The notes under the pieces are model-generated. The model ran no database searches. It saw only the letters and a list, made by a program, of their open reading frames with translations, and was not told the DNA's origin. Both the position numbers and the translations under genes were made by a program. From Arthrobacter crusticola (GTDB lineage Bacteria > Actinomycetota > Actinomycetes > Actinomycetales > Micrococcaceae), in contig NZ_SMTK01000001.1 of the NCBI RefSeq assembly GCF_004357995.1, positions 682,001 to 746,000 of the forward strand: a stretch of 64,000 nt of DNA, in the 5' to 3' direction. Positions 41,889 through 49,692 of this stretch are shown here, piece after piece (within the stretch, counting starts at the first letter, position 1; the number at the start of each line of letters is the position of its first letter).

Positions 41889-42236
41889 AGTCCACCGCCC
41901 GCGGCCCGGCCCGGCCCGGCAGGGGGCGCCTCCAGGCGTCCGCCCTCCGGCGGCCGTTCCACCGGCTGCGCGTAGATCGCATCGATTCCGGCCATTGCAC
42001 TCCCCCGACTTCGGCAAACCCACTTGGCAGCGGAAGGATCCCCTTCCGCCGGTCAGCACCCCAGCCTGCCCGCATCGCGACCTTCAGCGGGAGGCGCTCC
42101 TTCGCCCCGCCGCATCCTAAATAATCCTGCGTCTTTCCTAAAGTTTTCCTCTATTTTTCCTACACTGTCCATTCTGCGGGTGTTTTCCCGCCCAGCGCCA
42201 CCCCGCGTGTCCTCCGGCGTCACGCGCGGGAGGCCG
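41889..42236. other. 348-base region upstream of the DosS-like kinase
   Basis: No gene is evident between the kinase start and the 3' end of the LigD-type polymerase gene. Bases 42112-42172 are markedly AT-richer than the surroundings and carry the phased repeats listed separately. The kinase promoter is expected between these repeats and 41888. Confidence 0.5.
42115..42161 (-). promoter_or_regulatory. Array of five helically phased TCCT/AGGA repeats
   Basis: TCCT occurs on the plus strand at 42115, 42125, 42136, 42147 and 42158, spaced 10, 11, 11 and 11 bases, mostly preceded by T-runs (TTTCCT). On the minus strand these are AGGA(A) units. Direct repeats on an 11-base pitch are the usual binding pattern of OmpR/PhoP-type winged-helix response regulators. 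The phased A-tracts could also bend DNA. Located 227 bases upstream of the kinase gene. Confidence 0.6.
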
Positions 42237-43259
42237 CTACCCCTTGGCGCGCGCCCGGCTTGGCTGCACGCGCGGGGGCTCGCCGGGCATCTTCGGGTAG
42301 TCCGGGGGAAAGGGAAGCTCGCCGAGGCCGGCCTCCACGTCCCGCTCCCACCAGCCAAGCAGCGTGTCGATGGTGCCCGGTTCGGAGTGCATGTCCGCCC
42401 ACGGATCCCCCCGGTCCGCCAGCCGCGCCGGCACTGTCACCACCGTGAAGCTGCGGGGGTCAGCGGTGCCCAGTTCGTCCCAGGCGAGGGGGCAGGACAC
42501 CGGGGCGTGGGGCAGGGGGCGCGGACTGTACGCCCCGGCCATGGTGCGGTCCCGGTTGGCCTGGTTGTAGTCGACGAAGACGAGCCGGCCGCGTTCCTCC
42601 TTCCACCACGCCGTCGTCACCTTATCGGGCATGCGCCGCTCGAGTTCGCGGGCGGCGGCGATGACGGCGTGCCGAACCTCGAGGAACTCGTGCTCCGGGC
42701 GGATTGGAGCGAAGACATGGAGTCCGCGGTTGCCCGAGGTCTTCACGAAGGAGGTCAGTCCGGCCTCCGCAAGCACCGAGCGCAGTTCAAGAGCGGCCGG
42801 AACTGCCTCATCGAAACCGGTGCCCGGCTGCGGATCGAGGTCGATCCTCAGCTGGTCGGGGTTGTCCGGGTTGCCGGCACGCGAAGCCCAGGGGTGAAAC
42901 ACGAGGGTATTCATCTGAGCGGCCCACACCACGGCAGCCGGCTCGTCGAGGACCAGCTGCGGGTGGGACCGGCCGCTGGGGTACACCACCGGCACGGAGC
43001 GAACGAAGTCGGGTGCGCCCTTGGGGGGATTCTTGGAGAAGAACTGCTCGCCGTCGATGTCGCCGGAAAACCGCTGCAGGGACACCGGCCGGTCGCCGTT
43101 CGCGGCGAGGAACGCCTCCTGTACCCCGATGAGGTACTGCACCAGGTCGAGCTTCGTCAGGCCGAGCTCGGGCCAGAGCACCCGGCTGGGACTGGAGACG
43201 CGTACGTCGCGGGCGCCATGAGGGCCGGGGACGGAGACGGTGGTTTCTTCGCGGGCCAT
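42237..43259 (-). CDS. Stand-alone LigD-type polymerase (primase-like) domain protein
   Basis: A 340-residue archaeo-eukaryotic-primase-like polymerase of the kind found in bacterial LigD. Visible motifs are 'SPSRVLWPELGLTKLDLVQYL', 'EQFFSKNPPKGAPDFV', the catalytic acid pair in 'LRIDLDPQPG' and 'FVDYNQANRDRTMAGAYSPRP'. Such domains add nucleotides or ribonucleotides during non-homologous end joining. No ligase, phosphoesterase or Ku gene is in the window, so it may serve another repair role or work with distant partners. The ATG at 43259 is the natural start. Confidence 0.9.
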   Translation of the reverse strand: MAREETTVSVPGPHGARDVRVSSPSRVLWPELGLTKLDLVQYLIGVQEAFLAANGDRPVSLQRFSGDIDGEQFFSKNPPKGAPDFVRSVPVVYPSGRSHPQLVLDEPAAVVWAAQMNTLVFHPWASRAGNPDNPDQLRIDLDPQPGTGFDEAVPAALELRSVLAEAGLTSFVKTSGNRGLHVFAPIRPEHEFLEVRHAVIAAARELERRMPDKVTTAWWKEERGRLVFVDYNQANRDRTMAGAYSPRPLPHAPVSCPLAWDELGTADPRSFTVVTVPARLADRGDPWADMHSEPGTIDTLLGWWERDVEAGLGELPFPPDYPKMPGEPPRVQPSRARAKG

Positions 43260-43568
43260 GGGAGCACCCTACTCCGGGGGGCCCGCCCCGTCAGGGCCGG
43301 TCCTACGGGAAAAGGAAAACGGTGCCGGATCGGGAAGTACCTGTGACGGCGGCAAATTCCGCGACCGGCCCAGGGGGATCAGCCACGGCCGGTCAACGAC
43401 GGAGAACATTGTGCCGGAGGTGCCACGGAATATATTGGAGATCGATTGCTCAGTCTTTGTTCCAGGTTTACCCTTTAAGGCAGCTCACATTACGCCTTCG
43501 TTGTTCTCGGTCGACGCTGGCTCCGGGCAGCTGGATACATCAGATTCCTAGTAGGAACAGCGATCAAC
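43260..43568. other. 309-base region upstream of the GH16 gene
   Basis: No gene is visible. Base composition shifts here: from about 43430 the sequence becomes clearly AT-richer (for example 'ATTGCTCAGTCTTTGTTCC'), and this continues into the GH16 gene. It looks like the left edge of an acquired segment. Promoter hexamers were not assigned. Confidence 0.45.
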
Positions 43569-44837
43569 ATGAAGGCTACGAGCGTTCAGGCGTTGCGAAC
43601 CCGGCAAAACCGATATGGCATGCAGTTCCGGCTTAGATGCGCAGCGGTCGCATCGTCAATTCTGATGATCTTCGCAATCATCACTCCGACAACCGCAAGC
43701 GCCGCGGCCACAACCTCGTTAGTCATGGACTCCTACGTTCAGGCGGACAGGGCGACTTCAAATTTTGGGACCAGCACCCGTTTATCTACAGAAGGCCGCG
43801 CGTATATCTGGCGGAACTCGCTCCTACGGTTCTCCGTGCAGGTTCCCGCTGGCGAGCACGTTGTTTCAGCCAAACTTCGGGCGTATTCCGAGGCATCTGC
43901 AACTTCCACCGAGTTTGTGGATGTCTTCACTACATCCGGCGGCTGGACAGAGAAGGGCGTCACGTGGAATAACGCACCGGCACGCGGGACATGGCTTGGG
44001 AAGGCCGGCGGATTCGCCACCGGCTCCTGGGTGGAATGGGATGTAACCAAGGGTGTCAACCCGAAGGGCGGCGAGCAGAACTTCAAGCTGGAAAGCAACG
44101 CGAAGAAGTGGATCGCGTTCAAGTCAAAGGAATCGTCAAACTCCGCACTGCGCCCAAGACTGGTGGTGACGACTGCGCCCGACACGATAACTTCCACCGA
44201 GGCGGCCGTAGTCCATGGGTGGGGCGCGAGGGTGGCCGGGGACGAGTTCAATTACACCGGCGCGCCCGATGCCACGAAGTGGAATGTCTACAACAGTGCC
44301 GGCCACGCGGGCAATGGTCTCCGGAGCCCTCAGCAGGTTACCGTGGACGGTTCCAAAATGGTTATGACTGGAACCCCTGACGGCACGACTGCTGGAATGG
44401 GCGCGAAGTTTTCAAACCAGAAGTACGGGCGTTGGGAAGTCCGGGCGGCCGGGTCCGGTGACAACGAATACCACATGGTGTCCATCCTGTGGCCCGATAG
44501 CGAGAATTGGCCGTGTGACGGCGAGATTGACTACGCGGAGACGACCGGCGACTGGAACGTCATTAAGTTCTTCCACCACTATGGGTGCTCAAACTCGCAG
44601 ACTTATGCGATTAGGCCTCTCGACGTAAAGCAGTTCCACAACTACGCGGTTGACTGGTCTCCGCGCGGAATCGTGGGCTACGTCGATGGCGTGAAGTGGT
44701 TTGAAGACACCGACCCCGCGCATCAGCCTCCCGGTCCGATGCACCAGACCCTGCAACTGGACTGGTTCCCTGACAGCACTGCCAATGGCGCCGGCGAAAT
44801 GCGGGTGGACTGGGTCCGCGTGTACGCGGCGGGCTGA
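43569..44837 (+). CDS. Secreted DNRLRE-domain GH16 family glycoside hydrolase
   Basis: A 422-residue exported protein. A signal peptide ends near residue 45 (hydrophobic core 'SSILMIFAIITPTTASA' then an Ala-rich cleavage site). Residues about 50-205 resemble a DNRLRE/CBM96 module ('SYVQADRATSNFGTSTRLS', 'GVTWNNAP'). Residues about 220-421 form the GH16 jelly roll. The catalytic motif EIDYAE lies at 319-324, with E319 as nucleophile and E324 as acid/base. Substrate could be a beta-1,3/1,4-glucan or a bacterial exopolysaccharide. The gene is lower in GC than its neighbours and uses rare TTA codons, which suggests transfer. Confidence 0.88.
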   Translation: MKATSVQALRTRQNRYGMQFRLRCAAVASSILMIFAIITPTTASAAATTSLVMDSYVQADRATSNFGTSTRLSTEGRAYIWRNSLLRFSVQVPAGEHVVSAKLRAYSEASATSTEFVDVFTTSGGWTEKGVTWNNAPARGTWLGKAGGFATGSWVEWDVTKGVNPKGGEQNFKLESNAKKWIAFKSKESSNSALRPRLVVTTAPDTITSTEAAVVHGWGARVAGDEFNYTGAPDATKWNVYNSAGHAGNGLRSPQQVTVDGSKMVMTGTPDGTTAGMGAKFSNQKYGRWEVRAAGSGDNEYHMVSILWPDSENWPCDGEIDYAETTGDWNVIKFFHHYGCSNSQTYAIRPLDVKQFHNYAVDWSPRGIVGYVDGVKWFEDTDPAHQPPGPMHQTLQLDWFPDSTANGAGEMRVDWVRVYAAG

Positions 44838-44855
44838 ACATCCACCATTTCCACG

Positions 44856-44888
44856 ACCCGTCATAGTCGCCCACCTACCTTGACGGGT
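44856..44888 (+). terminator. Hairpin downstream of the GH16 gene
   Basis: Perfect 8-bp arms ACCCGTCA (44856-44863) and TGACGGGT (44881-44888) separated by 17 bases, starting 19 bases after the stop codon. TAACC follows, with no real T-run, so termination is likely but not certain. Confidence 0.5.
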
Positions 44889-45105
44889 TAACCAACCGGC
44901 CCGAGAAGTGAATATTCCGGAAGATAGCAGGACCCATCATTCACGAGCTGTGGCTCACTACGTGGTTCACCGCGCAATGCGCAAGAGGTGGCCCCTCATT
45001 TCTTCGCCCCGAGATGTCAGCGCCAGCTCCTGCGGCAAGGGACCGCCCTGTAGATCGCTGGTGCATGCGGATGGATCTGGCGGATATCGCACTCATGCGG
45101 CCGGG

Positions 45106-45597
45106 TCAGCGGATGATGGTGAGCGGCTTGCGCCGCTCCGCACAGGACGCCCGCTCCAGGTCCGCGGCGCCTTGTACCCGGTTGTTTGTGCCGGTGTCGT
45201 CGCACCAGTCAACTTTGTGCGGGGTCGCCGTGACGGCCGCTTCTCCGACCGCCATCTGGGCCGGGACGCGGAAGGTAAAGGTGAACGCGCCGGCATCTGT
45301 CATCGGAGCCGTCGTACTGATGATCTCGACGCCCCGTTCATCGGCGATGACGACCTGGATCCGGGCGTTCTTCCCGTACCGGGGATTGCAGTCGGCCTCT
45401 GGTGCTGCGACAGTGACCAGCGATCCCGGCTTCGCCTCGCTCGGAGTGACGGAGTACTCGGGCGGGAAGCAGGGCGGTTCGGCGGATAGGTCGGAGGAGC
45501 ATCCGCCGACGGCGGAGATCAACGCGGCCCCGATGACGGAGGCAAGGGCGAACCGCCCCCCGGTCCTGCTGCCGGAACACCTGAGCGGGAACTTCAT
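45106..45597 (-). CDS. Probable secreted lipoprotein with Ig-like domain, 163 aa
   Basis: A basic N-terminus and hydrophobic core lead to the lipobox 'SAVGGC' near residues 28-33, so it should be lipid-anchored. The mature part contains 'EYSVTPSEAKPGSLVTVAAPEADC' and 'AGAFTFTFRVPAQMAVGEAAVTATP', the pattern of a single beta-sandwich with four Cys that may pair. No named family recognised. The ATG at 45597 is preferred over 45639 because it gives a standard signal peptide. About 270 bases without a gene separate it from the GH16 gene. Confidence 0.72.
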   Translation of the reverse strand: MKFPLRCSGSRTGGRFALASVIGAALISAVGGCSSDLSAEPPCFPPEYSVTPSEAKPGSLVTVAAPEADCNPRYGKNARIQVVIADERGVEIISTTAPMTDAGAFTFTFRVPAQMAVGEAAVTATPHKVDWCDDTGTNNRVQGAADLERASCAERRKPLTIIR

Positions 45598-45837
45598 GAC
45601 CCCTATTGTGGTGCGGATTGCTCGAAGTTCCCCCGGCAACCGGCATTCGTTCCCGTACCGTTGCCTTACCCGCCGGCCAGGTGGCGCCTCGTCAGCGACG
45701 GCCCGCGCCGCGTACCGGCGGCACCGCCACGCCCTTGCAGCACTTCCCGTTGAATTTCCGCAACGGCCAATGAGAGGGAGGGACCCTCCCGGGAGCAGCA
45801 GGTTGGACGGACTCTGTTGTCAGGCGCGCCCCGACGC

Positions 45838-45843
45838 TAAGCT
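45838..45843 (+). promoter_or_regulatory. -10 element TAAGCT of the membrane protein gene at 45850
   Basis: TAAGCT, then six bases (CCCCCT), then ATG. No ribosome binding site precedes the start, so a leaderless transcript is predicted. Confidence 0.45.
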
Positions 45844-45849
45844 CCCCCT

Positions 45850-46308
45850 ATGGGGGAACAATCAACGCCGCTTGCGAGCGCCTTTTTCAGGATGGTCATC
45901 TTCGGCGGCGCAGTCGGGGTTGTGACCAGCCTCGGCCTGCATATCATCGGCTTTTTCAACTCGGGTCTTCCACACCCCATGACCGTGCTGGGAAACGCCG
46001 GAATGGCGTTCCTGACCGGCTTACCGGCCGCCGCGTCGGCAGCGGCACCGGCCCTGGGGATGCACCGACTCGTTGAAGCCAGAAAGCCCGCACTGCGGAT
46101 TCCTGTCGCCGCCCTCGGCGCTGTACTGGGCCCGTTGGCCGCAATCAGCCTGCTCACAGGGGTGCCGCCGTTCGAGGCGCCGGTACCGACGCTGGGATGG
46201 GCCTTGTTCCTCCCGGCCGCCGCAGTGGCCGCTGTCCACTTCACCAAACCTCTCCGGCAGAGCCGCGTATTACAAGCCTCTGCGGGAGGCGCCCCCCTGC
46301 TGCGCTGA
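45850..46308 (+). CDS. Hypothetical integral membrane protein, 152 aa
   Basis: Four hydrophobic segments are visible (about 9-35, 44-70, 80-103 and 112-132), separated by short charged loops; the C-terminus is polar. No family recognised. The start ATG at 45850 lies six bases after a -10 element. Downstream is the decayed cold-shock gene. Confidence 0.65.
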   Translation: MGEQSTPLASAFFRMVIFGGAVGVVTSLGLHIIGFFNSGLPHPMTVLGNAGMAFLTGLPAAASAAAPALGMHRLVEARKPALRIPVAALGAVLGPLAAISLLTGVPPFEAPVPTLGWALFLPAAAVAAVHFTKPLRQSRVLQASAGGAPLLR

Positions 46309-46324
46309 ACCCGCCCGCGAAACC

Positions 46325-46514
46325 GCCCGGTGGAGGATCGGGTTGTGGGAGAGCTTGGGGCCACGGAGTAATGGCCTTCGACCCACCTCAGCGTCATCTC
46401 GATGGCCGGCTACCGGATCCTCACCGCCGGTCAAGCGGTCGCTTCAACTGGAGACCGGGCGAGGAGGACGGCTACGCCCACAGTGCATCTGACGTCCGGC
46501 CGACAACCGCCTGA
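46325..46514 (+). pseudogene. Frameshifted cold-shock (Csp-like) gene remnant
   Basis: From 46384 one frame reads 'HLSVISMAGYRILTAGQAV', the unmistakable core of actinobacterial cold-shock-domain proteins. From 46443 a different frame reads 'FNWRPGEEDGYAHSASDVRP' and ends in TGA at 46512, the matching C-terminal part. The N-terminal WxxxRGxG region before 46384 can only be guessed in yet another frame and is interrupted by a TAA. At least one indel therefore separates the two conserved halves, so no functional protein is made. Confidence 0.75.
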
Positions 46515-46741
46515 CCCTCCGCTGACCCACTGTGCTGAGTCGTCCAATACAGGCTCCCAACCGACAAAGCGGGCGCGACCGGAAGACCTGGGCCGGCATC
46601 GGCCAAACGGGTGATCTTCAGCCAAGAGTACTGAAGGTCGTGGGGGCGGGGTGATGAGCACGGCATAGGGGTGCTCACCGATCAAATCCTGCGGCAGGTC
46701 ACCGATAGTGGTGACGGTTGCCGCACCGGATTGAGGTGAAG

Positions 46742-46776
46742 GAGGGGCATCACCCGTCGTGGGTGCTGCCCCTCAT
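46742..46776 (-). terminator. Terminator of the NmrA-like gene
   Basis: Arms GAGGGGCATCACCC and GGGTGCTGCCCCTC pair with one mismatch around GTCGT. On the minus strand the hairpin follows the NmrA stop by about 20 bases and is followed by CTTCACC, a weak tail. Confidence 0.65.
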
Positions 46777-46792
46777 TCTCCGCGCCGGCTTG

Positions 46793-47746
46793 TTATGCCA
46801 CCTTCTTCAGCGCCTCAGCGTTTTCGGCCGCCCAGGTGCGGAAGTCCTTCAGACCAGGAACGAATCGGCGGAGCCACTCCAAATCCCGAGCGCCGGTGAA
46901 CTCCTTGTCGAAGTCCCCGTAGTACTGGAACATGTTGCCAGCCTCTTCTGCGCCGGGGAAGCCGAGGCCTCGGAATGTGTCGTAGGGCACGGACTGGAAA
47001 CGCACGGGTTCGCCAATGACTTCGGCGAGTTGGCTAGCGTACTCCGCGCCGGTGAGGTGATCGCCTGCGAGGCTGACAGTCTTACCGATGTACTCTCTGC
47101 CGGCCGAGAGGATTGCGACCACAGTGCGGCCGATGTCCGTGACATCAACCCCCGCGAGAAGCCGGCCTTCTTCGAAGGGGATTGTCAGCGTCAGGACGCC
47201 ATCGTCTCCCCGCTGGGGGGCCATATTCGACATGAAGTTCTGGAAGTAGAAGGTCGTGTTCAGGTAGGTGGTCGGCACTCCGGCGTCGGCGAAGAGAGCG
47301 TTGCCTTCGCCCTTCGCGTCAAAGTGCGGCACGTTGTATTGATCCTGCAGCACCGGCATGCGCGCGTCATCGAGGGGAAGCAACTCGCGGGTGTCCTCGA
47401 GGGTTGACCAGACGACATGTGCCACATTGGCCGCTGCGGCTGCACGGGCAAGGACGGCAGTCTCGTCAAGCTCCCGGCGGGCGGAACCGTGCGCCCAGAA
47501 GTTTGTTACCAGGAACGCGCCGTATACACCCGTGAGTGCTGCAACGACGCTCTGCTCGTCCTCGAAATCCGCGCGGACAACATCCGCGCCAAGCTGGCGC
47601 AGGGCTTCCGCCGATGCAGAATCCGGGTCCCGGGTCAAGGCACGGACTGCGAAGCGCTTCTGCGGATCGGCCAGAAGGGCTCGGACGACACCACCTCCCT
47701 GGGAACCGGTCGCTCCGGCCACTGCGATGATTTTCTGCTCACTCAT
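46793..47746 (-). CDS. NmrA-family NAD(P)-binding protein
   Basis: A 317-residue atypical short-chain dehydrogenase of the NmrA/HSCARG type. The glycine-rich motif 'VAGATGSQGGGVVRALL' binds NAD(P), and 'DVVRADFEDEQSVVAAL' and 'GAFLVTNFW' are characteristic of the family. Such proteins usually sense redox cofactors instead of catalysing a reaction. The upstream region has two copies of a 12-bp palindrome, so expression is probably repressed by a dimeric regulator encoded elsewhere. Confidence 0.88.
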   Translation of the reverse strand: MSEQKIIAVAGATGSQGGGVVRALLADPQKRFAVRALTRDPDSASAEALRQLGADVVRADFEDEQSVVAALTGVYGAFLVTNFWAHGSARRELDETAVLARAAAAANVAHVVWSTLEDTRELLPLDDARMPVLQDQYNVPHFDAKGEGNALFADAGVPTTYLNTTFYFQNFMSNMAPQRGDDGVLTLTIPFEEGRLLAGVDVTDIGRTVVAILSAGREYIGKTVSLAGDHLTGAEYASQLAEVIGEPVRFQSVPYDTFRGLGFPGAEEAGNMFQYYGDFDKEFTGARDLEWLRRFVPGLKDFRTWAAENAEALKKVA

Positions 47747-47770
47747 GACTTACCACCAATCACTATGTTG

Positions 47771-47810
47771 TTGATGTGTCAATCGTATCGTTGTTTGATT
47801 GATGTATCAA
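47771..47810 (-). promoter_or_regulatory. Twin palindromic operators upstream of the NmrA-like gene
   Basis: TTGATGTATCAA (47799-47810) is a perfect 5-bp-arm palindrome. TTGATGTGTCAA (47771-47782) is a copy with one difference, 28 bases away. Two such sites just upstream of the start at 47746 suggest a HxlR- or MarR-type repressor, the usual partner of NmrA genes; no such gene is adjacent. Confidence 0.6.
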
Positions 47811-47848
47811 CAAGGTGTGGATCACCCAGGTCCTGGTCGGTTGCCGCT

Positions 47849-48015
47849 TCAGACCTGGGAGGTGGGCATCGCCCAGAGTTCGGCGATGGAGGATCGGCGG
47901 GGCTGGGTCACCATGAACGCGATCCTCTCGGCGAGGTCCTCCGGTTCCAGCGGCTTCCGGATGGCCCTGGCCCCGGAGATCATGTCCTTGACTGCAATAG
48001 CGGAAACCCGGCGGT
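47849..48015 (-). pseudogene. C-terminal fragment of a short-chain dehydrogenase
   Basis: On the minus strand the last ~55 residues before the stop at 47849 read 'LEPEDLAERIAFMVTQPRRSS' followed by 'IAELWAMPTSQV', the typical C-terminus of YdfG-like SDR oxidoreductases. Upstream the frame degenerates and no Rossmann motif or catalytic Tyr-Lys is present. It is a truncated remnant, directed toward the NmrA-like gene. Confidence 0.7.
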
Positions 48016-48277
48016 TCAACACCGAGCAAGCACGCCAAGGCCGAGGCGGCAGCGCCGCTGCGGACACGGCCCCTCCCGCCCCTACCTTCATTTCATTTAG
48101 GGTAGGCACAGTCGTTGACACCCCCAGTGGGCGCATTTTAAGTTGTGGTGCCAAAGGAAAGTGCGGCTAGGGCCGCCGCCGCGAAGTATCTTGTCGCCGA
48201 GCAGGCACCGTTTTTTCAGTTATTCATGACAGGGCTGGCATCCATCGCAAGGCCCTGCCTCCTATCGGAGAACAATC

Positions 48278-49633
48278 ATGACCAAACCTGTCCGCCGACA
48301 AAACTGCGAGGGCACCCCCATGCGTTTGCTGCGCCTTTTCATTGCTCTGCTAGTCGCGGTGGCCGTCACTGCCGCGCTCCCCATCACCGTCCAGGCGGCC
48401 GATCTCGGAAAGCCTGGGCAATCATACGCAGGTGACGGCGTCACAACCCCGACTGCGGACAAGGCCCAGAGCAAGCTGTGGGTCCAGGATGGGAGTTGGT
48501 GGGGCCTGTTATGGAGCGCGTCCGCAAATGCAACGAAGATTCACAGGCTCGACGCCGCAACGCAGGTCTGGCAGGAGACGGGAACGGTTGTTGACGCGCG
48601 GCCTAGTGCGCGCGGCGACGCGCTCTGGGACGCGAAGGCCGGCAAGCTCTACGTTGTGTCGGGCACGACTGTGCGCTCGGAGTGGGGTTTGCCACCGTCA
48701 CTCTCGGAGGTGAGTTTCGCACCGTCCCAGGCGGAGGTGACCTCCGGGTCCGCAGAGCTTCACCGGTTCAGCTACAACGCGTCGACGAAGACCTACTCAG
48801 AAGACGCAGGATTCCCCGTCACCCTTCACAGTGGGAGCTCGGAATCGATTACGGTGGCCAAGGACTCCGTCGGCAAGCTGTGGGTCACCTACACCGTCGT
48901 CGCGCCCGACAACACCAACCGCGTTTACGTTAACCACTCGACGACGAGCGACACCGCGTGGGGGACCCCGTTTGTCCTGCCGACAGACAACGCCGAGGCG
49001 CACCACGACGACATCTCCGCAATCACGTCCTTCCAGGGCAACAAGATCGGAGTCATGTGGAGCAATCAGCGGGCGGAGCATAGGAGGTTCTACCTCGCCA
49101 TCCACCAAGACGGCCAGCCGGAGAAATCGTGGCAGACAGAGGTCGCCTTCGGGGGAGGAACCAACTGCAGTGGAGGATGTGCGAACGACCATCTAAACCT
49201 CAGGCAGTTGACAAGTGACGGTAGCGGCCGCCTGTACGTAGCGATCAAAACAGCCGCTCAGCAACGCGGTCAAACGTTTGTGGCGCTCCTTGTGCGGGAC
49301 AGTAAGGCCAAGTGGACCAGCGCGCAGTTCGGCGCTGTCGAGGACGCCCACACCCGGCCCATGGTCATGATCGACGAGGAAAACCGTCAGGTCTGGATGT
49401 TCGCGGTCGCCCCGGAGGCGGGCGGCACCATCTTGTACAAGAAGGCGCCGCTTGACAACGTTTCCTTCCCGCGTGGCGCCGGTACGCCCATCATCAGCAG
49501 CAGTACCGACAAGGACATCAACGACCCCACAACAACGAAACAAAACGTCAACGGCCAGACCGGCCTGGTGGTGTTGGCCGCCTCGAGAACCAACGCTCGG
49601 TACTGGCACGCCGCCATAGATCTTCGAAACTAG
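48278..49633 (+). CDS. Secreted beta-propeller-like protein of unknown function
   Basis: A 451-residue exported protein. The signal peptide has a long basic n-region, a core 'FIALLVAVAVTAALPIT' and an AxA-type cleavage before 'ADLGKPG'. The mature chain has repeated strand-turn patterns with Trp and Asp at blade ends ('LWVQDGSWWGLLWSAS', 'LWDAKAGKLYVVSG', 'LWVTYTVVAPDNTNRVYV', 'IGVMWSNQRAEHRRFYLAI', 'VWMFAVAPEAGGTILYKKA'), as in sialidase- or lectin-like propellers. No Asp-box or catalytic set is clear. GGAGAA precedes the ATG. GC is lower than the neighbours and a TTA codon occurs, as in the GH16 gene. Confidence 0.72.
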   Translation: MTKPVRRQNCEGTPMRLLRLFIALLVAVAVTAALPITVQAADLGKPGQSYAGDGVTTPTADKAQSKLWVQDGSWWGLLWSASANATKIHRLDAATQVWQETGTVVDARPSARGDALWDAKAGKLYVVSGTTVRSEWGLPPSLSEVSFAPSQAEVTSGSAELHRFSYNASTKTYSEDAGFPVTLHSGSSESITVAKDSVGKLWVTYTVVAPDNTNRVYVNHSTTSDTAWGTPFVLPTDNAEAHHDDISAITSFQGNKIGVMWSNQRAEHRRFYLAIHQDGQPEKSWQTEVAFGGGTNCSGGCANDHLNLRQLTSDGSGRLYVAIKTAAQQRGQTFVALLVRDSKAKWTSAQFGAVEDAHTRPMVMIDEENRQVWMFAVAPEAGGTILYKKAPLDNVSFPRGAGTPIISSSTDKDINDPTTTKQNVNGQTGLVVLAASRTNARYWHAAIDLRN

Positions 49634-49692
49634 TCCACCCCTCCACCGTGACAATGAAGAACACCGCCGCCGCGGCCAGCGGATCGGCGGCC

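Larger units (their letters stand above)
46309..46792. other. 484-base region with decayed coding sequence
   Basis: Besides the cold-shock remnant, the minus strand at about 46610-46720 reads 'TTIGDLPQDLIGEHPYAVLI' without stops, which looks like a fragment of a real protein I cannot name. An inverted repeat GATCTTCAG/CTGAAGGTC lies at 46613-46639. A terminator hairpin closes the region at 46742. Confidence 0.45.
47747..48277. other. 531-base region between the NmrA-like and beta-propeller genes
   Basis: Holds the twin operators and the SDR fragment listed separately. From about 48080 to 48277 I see no coding signal; this part should carry the promoter of the secreted protein at 48278 but hexamers were not assigned. 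Confidence 0.5.

Noticed and set aside
47799-48170. Plus-strand 123-codon frame as the missing HxlR-type regulator
   Set aside because: Its translation lacks any helix-turn-helix pattern and overlaps the better supported SDR fragment on the other strand.
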